From contig NZ_SAXY01000018.1 of the NCBI RefSeq assembly GCF_008016535.1, forward strand, positions 1 through 41,897: a stretch of DNA of 41,897 bases, written 5' to 3'. The translations under genes and the position numbers were made by a program. The notes below the pieces were generated by a model. That model saw only the letters and a list, made by a program, of their open reading frames with translations, did no database searches and had not been told where the DNA came from. Shown here one piece after another: positions 33,349-41,862 of this stretch. This DNA is from Brachyspira pilosicoli (GTDB lineage: Bacteria > Spirochaetota > Brachyspiria > Brachyspirales > Brachyspiraceae). The stretch's first letter is position 1. Every line of letters begins with the position of its first letter.

Positions 33349-35274
33349 CTAAAATAATGTAAAATCTCCACTATCCGAACCCTCTTCTATGTTAATATCG
33401 ACATTTAATACCTCATCTCCAGATAAAATACTGTTCGCTATAGTTCGCTCTTTCTTTATAGTATAATAATTTACTATTTCAATATATTTATCACTTTCTA
33501 TCTTCCAATTCTCTATATTTAAAGTCTTATAATATTCATTTTTCTTGTTTCTGATAATATCACGCATCTTATTAAATACTTCCATTATCTCATTAATCTT
33601 TGTTAAAAGAGTGGTTAAAGAGCTTAAGTCTATTAAGGTCTTTTCTATTAAATTAAACAACTCTTTAGCATGCATATCTAAACCTTTAATATTATCTTCT
33701 ATAATAGTTTTAGACTCTTCCAAACGTTTATAAATATTACCCATCATAGATTCTATATATAAATTTTCTATAGATTGCTGATTAATATTAAATTTAAACT
33801 TATTGATAGCATTAAATATTGTAGTCTTTATATTTTCAAATTTCTCTAAACAAACATCTACAGTATCTGTAATATTTGTAGCTATAGATTCTACACTAAC
33901 CATAGAAAATGTTTGAGAATCGCTGAATATATTACTATTCTTCTCTAATTCTATTTTAGCTAAAAAGTTAATAGAGTTAAATGCCTTAGCAATATTTTTT
34001 GTCTCTAAAAACATATTTTCAAGTCCTTCTATAGAATCTATTATACCTGCATTATTATCTGATATTCTATGCTTATTGCTTAAAAACAATTTAAAATTAT
34101 CTAAATAAAGTTTAATAAAACCTAAATATTCATTAAATATAGAATCTGATACACTAAAAGGAAACTCTGATTTGCCTGATTGGACTCCTATCATGTATTC
34201 AACTATTGTGTTTCTATCTGATGATATATCAAGCAAACTTTCTTTAAGTCCTTTTAAACTATCATTTATGCGAGCATTATTATCTAAAATCTCTTTATGT
34301 ATTGATTTAAAATTTTCTATTATTAAACTCAAAACCACATCATCAAAAGTAAGCAAATCCAACAATTTATGTTCCAAAGACTCATTGTTTTCCAATTCTG
34401 CCGCATTATTTATAGCAACTACTTCCTTTCCATAAACATCTATAAACTTTCTATTCTCTTCTACAATATGTTTTATAGACTCTATTATATGTTCTGTTTG
34501 CTGCCTAATAATATCTTCTTGCGGAAGTATCATCATCACTTCAAATATATAATCATAGCTATTATCTACTCTTGATACTATATCAGAAATCATATTAGAA
34601 AAAGTAGCAAAAGAATTAACCATATTATTATGCTCTTTATCTAATTGCTCTCTCATTATATTAAAGCTTCTTCTTTGCATCTCATTAGTTTTTAATATCT
34701 CATCTTTAAACTTATCAAACTGTACAAATAATTCCTGTCCTATTCTATTCATCTGGTCAGCTTGTTCGTTAGAAGTTTCTGACATTTTTATGATGTTTTT
34801 TGATATCTCTCCAAAAGCCTTACCGCCTGAACCATATTTTGAAGCTATGATAATAGCATTAAGTGAATAAACTTTTATCTGATCTGCTAATTTTCTTATC
34901 TCTTCTATAGAATCCATTACATTACTAATAATATTAACATCTTCAATAATAGAATTTGATAAAACATCATCTTGATTAATTAATGTTTGCATTCTATCAA
35001 AAGACTTAAAAAAATCTTCTTGGTTTTCTTGGAAGTCGCTAGAAAAGTTTTTTTCAGTATCTTTTTCTGTAAAATAGCTTAAAAGAGATATTGATTTCTC
35101 ATTTTCATTTTTCATTTCTTGTTCTATTAGTGGAAATTTCTCTCCTATAAAGCTATAAACTCTTCCGAATTCTGTTAAGAAATTTTGTATATCTTTTACA
35201 GTAGCTTCTAAAATTGCAGAATAATCAAGAATATTCTCATTAACATTACCATAAACTGTAGTGCTATCTAACAC
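33349..35274 (-). CDS. Soluble receptor-like coiled-coil protein with divergent MCP signalling hairpin
   Basis: This 641-residue protein is almost entirely helical and has no membrane span or signal peptide. Residues 123-175 align with the receptor hairpin tip: EIRKLADQIKVYSLNAI, then IASKYGSGGKAFGEISKNI, against the canonical [33 protein letters not shown]. The tip is altered, with III for AIE and no Glu of the EAARAGE type. More coiled coil follows, and the C-terminus is EEGSDSGDFTLF. The start is GTG 35274 with GAGG upstream. It opens the che operon, behind a strong promoter, so it is probably an array component or cytoplasmic signal input. Confidence 0.65.
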   Translation of the reverse strand: MLDSTTVYGNVNENILDYSAILEATVKDIQNFLTEFGRVYSFIGEKFPLIEQEMKNENEKSISLLSYFTEKDTEKNFSSDFQENQEDFFKSFDRMQTLINQDDVLSNSIIEDVNIISNVMDSIEEIRKLADQIKVYSLNAIIIASKYGSGGKAFGEISKNIIKMSETSNEQADQMNRIGQELFVQFDKFKDEILKTNEMQRRSFNIMREQLDKEHNNMVNSFATFSNMISDIVSRVDNSYDYIFEVMMILPQEDIIRQQTEHIIESIKHIVEENRKFIDVYGKEVVAINNAAELENNESLEHKLLDLLTFDDVVLSLIIENFKSIHKEILDNNARINDSLKGLKESLLDISSDRNTIVEYMIGVQSGKSEFPFSVSDSIFNEYLGFIKLYLDNFKLFLSNKHRISDNNAGIIDSIEGLENMFLETKNIAKAFNSINFLAKIELEKNSNIFSDSQTFSMVSVESIATNITDTVDVCLEKFENIKTTIFNAINKFKFNINQQSIENLYIESMMGNIYKRLEESKTIIEDNIKGLDMHAKELFNLIEKTLIDLSSLTTLLTKINEIMEVFNKMRDIIRNKKNEYYKTLNIENWKIESDKYIEIVNYYTIKKERTIANSILSGDEVLNVDINIEEGSDSGDFTLF

Positions 35275-35307
35275 TTATATCATATCCTCATTTTAAAATA
35301 TATTAAA

Positions 35308-35336
35308 AATATAACATTTATTATCGCTTTTTGCAA
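35308..35336 (-). promoter_or_regulatory. Sigma-70-type promoter for the chemotaxis operon
   Basis: On the minus strand, TTGCAA (35336-35331), a 17-base spacer and TATATT (35313-35308), with an upstream TG that makes an extended -10. It lies 33 bases before the GTG start and would drive nine genes. Confidence 0.65.
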
Positions 35337-35373
35337 GCAAATTATTAATTTACATACTGCCTATTTATATCGA

Positions 35374-35404
35374 CTTTAATCTTTTAATCTTTTAATCTTT
35401 TAAT
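35374..35404. repeat. Tandem octamer repeat CTTTTAAT
   Basis: Three perfect CTTTTAAT copies (35381-35404) are preceded by one seven-base copy (35374-35380). The array lies in the divergent region between the che promoter and the L,D-transpeptidase gene. Confidence 0.7.
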
Positions 35405-35477
35405 AATTAAAAAGAAGTTTTTTACCGACAATAAAAAATTATAATTAATTCTCTGTAGAATAGAAAAAGGATAAAAA

Positions 35478-36206
35478 ATGCTAAAATATATAATAACATC
35501 ATTATTTATATTAAATACATTATTATTTTCAGCAAACTTTTTAGACGAACAAAAAAAATATCCCAGAGTAAGAAAAGTAATAGAAGATAAAGAGTTAATA
35601 ATCAAACAAAATCTACAAAACAACAATATATCTTTAAATAAACTAAATATATTAATTATAGCATATAAAGAAGAATCTATATTAGAAATATATGCCAAAA
35701 ACAATACTGATAAAACCTACAAAAAAATAGCACAATATAATATAGCATCAAAATCAGGGGTATTAGGACCAAAAAGAATGGAAGGAGATTTGCAAGTTCC
35801 AGAAGGTTTTTATTATATAGATAGGTTTAACCCCGCAAGCAGTTATTATTTATCTTTGGGCATTAATTACCCTAATAAATCTGATAAAATAAAAGGCAAA
35901 AGAAACCAATTAGGAGGCGATATATTTATACATGGCTCTGATGTTACTATAGGATGCATACCTATGACAGATGATAAAATAAAAGAAATTTACTTGTATG
36001 CTGTATATTCTAAAAATAATGGACAGTCAAAAATTCCTGTATATATATTTCCATTCAAAATGACAGAAGAAAATATTAAAAACAGAAGAGAATCAAATAA
36101 ATTAATAAACTTTTGGAAAAATATAAAAGTAGGATATGATGTATTTATGGAGAGCAAAAAAGAAATAATATATAAAACAGATGAAAATGGAAATTATCAA
36201 TATTGA
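35478..36206 (+). CDS. L,D-transpeptidase, YafK-like (YkuD domain)
   Basis: This 242-residue protein has a signal peptide (about 1-19) and a YkuD catalytic domain. The active-site block is IFIHGSDVTIGCIPMTD, with H152 and nucleophile C160; the GC-x-x-MTD ending is closer to YafK than to YcfS-type enzymes. Such enzymes form 3-3 crosslinks in peptidoglycan or attach or detach proteins from it. AAAAGG lies before the ATG. A multi-pass membrane protein follows 75 bases later. Confidence 0.82.
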   Translation: MLKYIITSLFILNTLLFSANFLDEQKKYPRVRKVIEDKELIIKQNLQNNNISLNKLNILIIAYKEESILEIYAKNNTDKTYKKIAQYNIASKSGVLGPKRMEGDLQVPEGFYYIDRFNPASSYYLSLGINYPNKSDKIKGKRNQLGGDIFIHGSDVTIGCIPMTDDKIKEIYLYAVYSKNNGQSKIPVYIFPFKMTEENIKNRRESNKLINFWKNIKVGYDVFMESKKEIIYKTDENGNYQY

Positions 36207-36281
36207 AAAACAATACAAATCTTATATAATAGATTATCATTAATAATAAAAAATATTTAATGATATTGGAAAAATAAACAA

Positions 36282-37238
36282 ATGATATATTTATCAAAAA
36301 AAATAAATGATGTTTCTTTTATAAACACATACTGTATTTGGGCTAATTATTTTGTTATTGCCGTATTATTAAATTTTATATTTTTTAGAGTTTTTATAAT
36401 TAGAAGCGAATCTGTATTTTATATATTCTCTTATATACTTAATTATACTATTTTAATTACTTTTTTTTTGCTTATTTTTTATAAATTTTATAATTACATG
36501 TTTGATTCTCAAATTTCATATTCTATCATTGGGTTAATATTTCTCATCACAGGTACATTAAAATTATACATAACACATATAAATACATACAACATTATAG
36601 AATTACTATTTTTTATTTCTACTTTAGTACTTACTATATATATATTAGTTCCAATCATAATAAAAAAAGATATATATGAAATAACAAGAGGAGTATATGT
36701 TTTTCTATTATTAAGCTTAGTGTCATCTAATCTAAATTACATAATAATATCAATCAATAAATTGTTAGACTTTGATTTTTTGCATTATTTCTCTTCATAT
36801 TTATCTGTTTATTTATCTAAAGTATCTTCAATATCTTTTATAATATTAATGATAGCGTATATAATGATATTTATGAATGAGATAATAATAAAAAACATAA
36901 ACAAAGCTTTTGCATTATTAATACTTATTATTATATCAGTAACAGCATTTTTATTTGGAGAGAGATTTTTATTTTTCACAATTTCTTTATACAATGCTCT
37001 AAATGTAGGAATATACCTTTCAATATATATATATATGATTATAATAATTTTATTTTTAATAGCTATGTTTAGCTCTTTTACGGCATCATTATTTTTAAAA
37101 AAGTATTATCCAGAACTTATAGCTTTTAGTTTGCTTATTATGGCTGGAATTGATATGAATAACTTTTCTTTAAGACTAATATCAATGTTTTCAATAATGG
37201 AGCTTTCAAATTTAATTAATAACAATGAAACTAAATAA
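36282..37238 (+). CDS. Multi-pass membrane protein of unknown function
   Basis: This 318-residue protein has about nine predicted membrane spans and short loops, with no motif that I recognise. It is very rich in Ile, Phe, Tyr and Leu. No ribosome-binding site stands out before the ATG. It lies downstream of the L,D-transpeptidase on the same strand and ends three bases before a convergent lipoprotein gene. Confidence 0.6.
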   Translation: MIYLSKKINDVSFINTYCIWANYFVIAVLLNFIFFRVFIIRSESVFYIFSYILNYTILITFFLLIFYKFYNYMFDSQISYSIIGLIFLITGTLKLYITHINTYNIIELLFFISTLVLTIYILVPIIIKKDIYEITRGVYVFLLLSLVSSNLNYIIISINKLLDFDFLHYFSSYLSVYLSKVSSISFIILMIAYIMIFMNEIIIKNINKAFALLILIIISVTAFLFGERFLFFTISLYNALNVGIYLSIYIYMIIIILFLIAMFSSFTASLFLKKYYPELIAFSLLIMAGIDMNNFSLRLISMFSIMELSNLINNNETK

Positions 37239-37241
37239 GAA

Positions 37242-37646
37242 TTATGCTTTATCTAGATTCATTGCTTGCTGTAAAACATCTTTTAAGAATATTGAAGCTT
37301 TAGCATTATCTAAATTATTATTATTAAACTCTAATATTATATAAGTAATATTATCTACATGTAATTTAAATATTTTATCTTCAGAATTAGGCTCCCCTAC
37401 TTTAATCATACCATTATAGACCATCCAACCCTTCAAAGTTACATACGCATATCCGCTATTTTTTAAATCAATATTCAAAACAAAATATGGACTTTTAGAT
37501 TTATATAACCCCGCCCTGTCTTTTAATGTAATTTTATTTTCTATTTCTTTATAACTTCCTGCAGTATTATCAGCTATATTATTATTAACACTCTTACATG
37601 AAACTATTAAGCTAATAAAAATAATTGAAATAATGATTTTTTTCAC
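37242..37646 (-). CDS. Small lipoprotein of unknown function
   Basis: Read from GTG 37646, this 134-residue protein starts with a short lipoprotein signal peptide and lipobox LIVSC (cysteine at residue 17). AAGGA lies at the right distance before this GTG. An ATG 15 codons upstream (37691) would place hydrophilic residues before the signal peptide and has no site, so the GTG is preferred. The mature domain is unrecognised. Confidence 0.65.
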   Translation of the reverse strand: MKKIIISIIFISLIVSCKSVNNNIADNTAGSYKEIENKITLKDRAGLYKSKSPYFVLNIDLKNSGYAYVTLKGWMVYNGMIKVGEPNSEDKIFKLHVDNITYIILEFNNNNLDNAKASIFLKDVLQQAMNLDKA

Positions 37647-37888
37647 TAATATTTTTCCTTTATAACTTATACTTTGATTTTTTTGACTCATTCTGATTAA
37701 TCTTTAAAAGCATTATAACAAAATAAAATCAAAAATCAACAACATATTTTAAACGAAAATTTATATAAAAAAACACTTTTACTTATAAAATTAGTTCAAA
37801 TAATAAAAAATTATTTTTTACAGAATTTGTATTTTTTTAGTATATTATAATATATATGTCTAAAAAGTTTTAGTAATCAAAAAAACTA

Positions 37889-37917
37889 TTGAAATAAAGA
37901 TATATATATGCTATACT
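37889..37917 (+). promoter_or_regulatory. Sigma-70-type promoter for the cheX operon
   Basis: TTGAAA (37889-37894), a 17-base spacer and TATACT (37912-37917), 43 bases before the ATG. Confidence 0.65.
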
Positions 37918-37960
37918 AAAAGTATTGTGATTAATATTTGATGTTTAAGAGGAAAATTAT

Positions 37961-38461
37961 ATGGCTACTACTCCTATAAAATTCATGGATGTTAGATTCA
38001 TAAATCCTTTCATAGTATCTCTGGTTTCTATATTTAAAGAAATGGCTGGTATTCCTATGGAAAAAGGAACTTTAGTAAAAGGACAAGGACGTAAATTATT
38101 TTCAGGTTATGGCGTTGCTATAGGAATAGTTGGAGATGTTAATGGGCAAGTTTTATATGAATTCCCTGAAAATTTTTCTCAGCTTCTCACAGAAAGTCTA
38201 ACAGAGAAAAAACGCAGTGATTATGACTCTGAAGATGAATTTGAAGATATGATGAGAAGCGTTATAAATGAGATGGGTAATACTATAAGCGGACTTGCCA
38301 TTACTAAATTATCTGAAGAAGGTATAAGCTGCGATATTACTCCTCCTATACTCTATTATGGAAAAGAAATTCAAATTATCCCAAAAAACTTACAAACTAT
38401 TATAATACCTTTTCAATCTAATATTGGTTTCGTTAGCGTTAATATAGCTATGGACGCTTAA
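37961..38461 (+). CDS. cheX: CheX-family CheY-phosphate phosphatase
   Basis: This 166-residue protein matches CheX, which dephosphorylates CheY-P in spirochaetes and others. The active-site helix reads S-VIN-E-MG-N (the S/D-x3-E-x2-N motif), followed about 21 residues later by a PP pair (DITPPILYY), and the protein opens with a CheX-like INPFIVSLVSIFKEMAGI. GAGGAAAA lies before the ATG. It is first in a four-gene operon of envelope genes, well away from and opposite to the main chemotaxis operon. Confidence 0.88.
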   Translation: MATTPIKFMDVRFINPFIVSLVSIFKEMAGIPMEKGTLVKGQGRKLFSGYGVAIGIVGDVNGQVLYEFPENFSQLLTESLTEKKRSDYDSEDEFEDMMRSVINEMGNTISGLAITKLSEEGISCDITPPILYYGKEIQIIPKNLQTIIIPFQSNIGFVSVNIAMDA

Positions 38462-38481
38462 ATATATTATATAATTGCTGT

Positions 38482-39144
38482 ATGAAAAATATTGTTATAT
38501 TATTCTTTTTTATAACTATAATATCATGTAGTAGCAGTAAAAAGATTATCTCTAATAAAGAAAATAATACTATAGAAATACACAATATATATAAAATATA
38601 TCCAAGTACATTAAAATTAAGTTTGATGTCTGAATATAGCCAAAAACATTATGGTTCACCAAATTATAATTTGGTGAACCCTCAAATAATAGTTGTACAC
38701 TCTACCGAAACGAAAAATTTACAAATAGCTCTAAATGTTTTTCAAAATGATTTTCTTATAGGAAGAAAAGATATAGATTCAGGCGGAGATGTTAATGTTG
38801 GTACGCATTTTTTAATAGATACAAACGGTACAATATACGCAAGCACTCCTTTAGAATATATGGCAAGGCACACTATAGGGTTAAACTACACAGCAATAGG
38901 CATAGAAAATATAGGTTTTGCTGGAAAACTTACAAAAGAGCAGCTTAATTCAAATATTAAACTAATTAAATATTTAAAAAATCATTATAAAAGTATAAAA
39001 TATATCATAGGGCATTATGAATATAGAGATACTAATTCACCGCATTATCATCTTTTTAAAGAGATAGACCCCACATACAGGTTCACAATAAAAACAGACC
39101 CTGGATATGATTTTATGCAAGAAATAAAACAAAGGATACATTAA
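38482..39144 (+). CDS. N-acetylmuramoyl-L-alanine amidase lipoprotein (Amidase_2, AmiD-like)
   Basis: This 220-residue lipoprotein has lipobox IISC (C16). Its Amidase_2 domain shows the zinc ligands H73 (VVHST) and H130 (ARHT), with D206 in KTDPG completing the site, and the catalytic-type E142 in IGIENIG. It cleaves the bond between muramic acid and L-alanine in peptidoglycan or its turnover fragments. It lies 20 bases after cheX. Its reading frame contains a perfect 28-bp palindrome over residues 58-67. Confidence 0.85.
   Translation: MKNIVILFFFITIISCSSSKKIISNKENNTIEIHNIYKIYPSTLKLSLMSEYSQKHYGSPNYNLVNPQIIVVHSTETKNLQIALNVFQNDFLIGRKDIDSGGDVNVGTHFLIDTNGTIYASTPLEYMARHTIGLNYTAIGIENIGFAGKLTKEQLNSNIKLIKYLKNHYKSIKYIIGHYEYRDTNSPHYHLFKEIDPTYRFTIKTDPGYDFMQEIKQRIH
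38653..38680. repeat. Perfect 28-bp palindrome inside the amidase gene
   Basis: GGTTCACCAAATTA (38653-38666) is followed directly by its exact reverse complement (38667-38680), with no loop. It encodes GSPNYNLVN plus the first base of P67. Confidence 0.75.
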
Positions 39145-39159
39145 TTTTTTATTACTATT

Positions 39160-40542
39160 ATGGAAGTTATATTTATTTATTTATTTGAAATATTTAGCAT
39201 ATTAATATTAATAATGCTATCAGGACTTTTTTCTGGAAGCGAAACAGCATACACAAGCATAGACGAAGTAACATTAATGCGTCTTGTGAGAGAAAACAAA
39301 ATTAAAGAAGATGACACAAAGTATTGGGGAAAAAGCAATTCTATGATACCAACTCTTCTTGTAGGAAACAATATAGTTAATATTACAGCAAGTTCAATAA
39401 TAACTGTATTTGCCATAAGATTAGCCGATGCCATCCCTAATATATCTGGAAGTTTAATGGTTACTATATCTACCACTTTAATTACAGTTCTTATTATTAT
39501 ATTTGGAGAGATACTTCCAAAAGTTTTAATGAGAGTAAATGCAGAAAAACTTATACCTTCCCTACTATACTTTATGAAAGTTTTTTATTTTATATTTACT
39601 CCTATTACTTTTATAATGGATAAAATCACTACTTTTTTAATGAATTATTTTGTACCAAAGAAATTAAGAAACAAAGAAAAAAAGAGTGCATTATCAAGTA
39701 TAGAAGATATTACAACAATAATTAATCTAGGACATAAAGCTGGAATCATAAAAGGCTATACACATGATTTGCTTACTGGTGTAATGGACTTTAGAAACAA
39801 GACAGTAGAAGAGATAATGACTCCTCGTGTGGACATGGTATGCATAGAGGCTGATACTGACATTAATGAAATTATGCATTTAACAGTAGATACTGGTCTT
39901 TCAAGATTTCCTGTTTATGAAGAAACTATTGACCACATTATAGGTATATTTCACACTAGGGCTTTATTTAAAGATTATATAAAAAATAATGGCAAAGCAA
40001 GCAAGATGAAAAAGAAGGCAATAGATTATATTATGCTTCCATATTTTGTACCTGAAACAAAGACTATAAGCAGTTTATTTACAGATATGCAAAAAAGAAA
40101 ATTGCAGATGGCTATTACAATAGATGAATACGGCGGTACTTCTGGACTTGTTACTATGGAAGACATTGTTGAAGAGATTATGGGAGATATTGAAGATGAA
40201 AGTGATAAGAAAGAGAAGGATTTAATAAAGTTAAAAGGAAAAAGAATTATAGTAAACGGAACAGCATCAATTGAAGATGTAAATGAAGTATTGAATTTAA
40301 ATATAGAACATGAAGAATATCAAACTATAGCGGGATATGTGTTAGATAAAATAGACCATATACCTGATGTAAATGAAAGGCTTATATTGAATGATTATAG
40401 AGTAAGGATAATGAAAGTTGAAGACAGAAGAATAATAGAGATGGAATTTACTCCTATAAATAGAATTAGAATATCCGATGTAAATAATATAAATAATACT
40501 GAAGTTAATGCAGAAATTAATACAGAAAAGGAAGAAGAATAA
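39160..40542 (+). CDS. CorC/HlyC-type CNNM-CBS membrane protein
   Basis: This 460-residue protein has an N-terminal DUF21/CNNM membrane domain (four spans, about 1-165, with SGLFSGSETAYTS), two CBS domains (about 210-340, with EIMTPRVDMVCIE and DEYGGTSGLVTMEDIVEEI) and a C-terminal CorC_HlyC domain (about 365-445). The family is linked to Mg2+ and other divalent cation efflux; older names call it hemolysin TlyC-like, without support for haemolysis. It starts 15 bases after the amidase gene and ends immediately before capA. Confidence 0.9.
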   Translation: MEVIFIYLFEIFSILILIMLSGLFSGSETAYTSIDEVTLMRLVRENKIKEDDTKYWGKSNSMIPTLLVGNNIVNITASSIITVFAIRLADAIPNISGSLMVTISTTLITVLIIIFGEILPKVLMRVNAEKLIPSLLYFMKVFYFIFTPITFIMDKITTFLMNYFVPKKLRNKEKKSALSSIEDITTIINLGHKAGIIKGYTHDLLTGVMDFRNKTVEEIMTPRVDMVCIEADTDINEIMHLTVDTGLSRFPVYEETIDHIIGIFHTRALFKDYIKNNGKASKMKKKAIDYIMLPYFVPETKTISSLFTDMQKRKLQMAITIDEYGGTSGLVTMEDIVEEIMGDIEDESDKKEKDLIKLKGKRIIVNGTASIEDVNEVLNLNIEHEEYQTIAGYVLDKIDHIPDVNERLILNDYRVRIMKVEDRRIIEMEFTPINRIRISDVNNINNTEVNAEINTEKEEE

Positions 40543-41694
40543 ATGAAAAAAATTATTAGTATATTATTTATATTAATGTTTCTTTTTTCATGCGAATCAA
40601 AAGAAAATAAACAAAATAATGAGCCTATAAAAAAGGCAAAGTTAGTTTTCACAGGTGATATTATGACTCACCCAAAAGTTGTGGAAGCTTTTAAGGGTAA
40701 TGATATACTAATAGATTTAAAAGATTATTTTCAAGGGGATATTGTATTTGCAAATTTAGAGTTTGTAGTAAATACTAATAAACCTCCTATGCCTTATCCA
40801 GAGTTTAACGGCTCTAAAGAATATTTAGAATATTTCTTTGATTATTTTAATACTTTCTCTATAGCAAATAATCATGCATATGACCAAGGAGCTAAAGCAG
40901 AAGCAGAAACTGTATCTATACTTCATCAAAATAATATACTCACATTAGGAGGCTCAACAAACTCACCGTATATCTCTCCTATAATAACAAATATAAACGG
41001 CATACCAATATTTATATCAGCCTACACCATGCTTGATAATGGTTTAAGCCATAAAACAAATAAAGACGGGCATTTCTATTTTATGAACTTCTATCCAAAA
41101 AAAGATGATTTAGTAGAAAAAGTAAAAAACGATATGTCTCTTGCAACAAACAATGAAATAAAAATAATCTCTTTGCATTTTGGATATGAATATACAACTG
41201 CTCCAGAAGATAAAACTATAGAAACAGCAAGGGCTTTAATAGAAAATGGAGTAGATATTATAATAGGTCATCACCCTCATGTACCAAGACCTGCAGAAGT
41301 TTATAACGGTACTAACAACAGCGGCATAATAATATATTCTTTGGGTAATTTTATTGCTAACCATAAGGGAAGATATCCGTATTTAGATATAGGCACTATT
41401 CTTTCATTAGAAATTGATGAAAACAGAGAAATTAGTTTTTCTTATATTCCAACATATTATGCATTTTTTAGAGATAATGGATTTGAGTTTGTAATGAAGC
41501 CTATAAAAGAAAATCCAAGCATTAATATGCCTACATTATCAAGCAATTATGTTTATAGTGCTTATGACACTAATGCTATAAAATCAGGCTATCAATTAAT
41601 AAATAGCTTCTACTCACCGCTTACAAACGAAAATGTGAAAGATATTTTTGTATTAGATAAAAAAACAGCAAATAATAGAATGGCTCAAAATTGA
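40543..41694 (+). CDS. CapA-family lipoprotein (PGA_cap, calcineurin-like fold)
   Basis: This 383-residue lipoprotein has lipobox LFSC (C17). Its CapA/PgsA-type domain shows FTGDIMTHP, NLEFVV, IANNHAYDQG, GHHPHVPRP and YSLGNFI, the metal-phosphoesterase-like motifs of the poly-gamma-glutamate capsule family. Many members work without any capsule. No other capsule genes are nearby. Its ATG directly abuts the stop codon of the CorC gene, so translation is likely coupled. Confidence 0.85.
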   Translation: MKKIISILFILMFLFSCESKENKQNNEPIKKAKLVFTGDIMTHPKVVEAFKGNDILIDLKDYFQGDIVFANLEFVVNTNKPPMPYPEFNGSKEYLEYFFDYFNTFSIANNHAYDQGAKAEAETVSILHQNNILTLGGSTNSPYISPIITNINGIPIFISAYTMLDNGLSHKTNKDGHFYFMNFYPKKDDLVEKVKNDMSLATNNEIKIISLHFGYEYTTAPEDKTIETARALIENGVDIIIGHHPHVPRPAEVYNGTNNSGIIIYSLGNFIANHKGRYPYLDIGTILSLEIDENREISFSYIPTYYAFFRDNGFEFVMKPIKENPSINMPTLSSNYVYSAYDTNAIKSGYQLINSFYSPLTNENVKDIFVLDKKTANNRMAQN

Positions 41695-41802
41695 TTTTTA
41701 TAATTAGATATGTTTCGTAAAAAGTAACACTATAACTTTATATTTTAAGAATATAGTAAAAATTTGTAAGTGTCATGGAGCCATAGATATTGTACTTTTA
41801 CT

Positions 41803-41862
41803 TGCTATAATATTTTTGATTCTTTCTTTGATTGTAATATACAATAACGAAGAAATCAATCT
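41803..41862 (+). other. Possible promoter and hairpin near the right edge
   Basis: An extended -10 (TGC-TATAAT, 41803-41811) is followed by an imperfect inverted repeat (about 41817-41862) whose inner arms ATTGTA/TACAAT enclose ATA. TCTTTGATTGT occurs twice, near 41825 and 41861. It could be a small RNA start, the leader of the next gene, or a terminator for capA; the window ends too soon to decide. Confidence 0.3.

Noticed and set aside
35374-35404. Tandem octamers considered as a CRISPR array
   Set aside because: Units are 8 bases, contiguous and without spacers, and no cas genes are present.
35384-35704. 106-codon minus-strand frame before the che operon
   Set aside because: It overlaps the start and signal peptide of the L,D-transpeptidase gene and begins from no recognisable ribosome-binding site.
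39160-40542. Older 'hemolysin' label for the CorC/HlyC-type protein
   Set aside because: The domains are those of a CNNM-CBS cation transport-related protein, and nothing in the sequence supports haemolytic activity.
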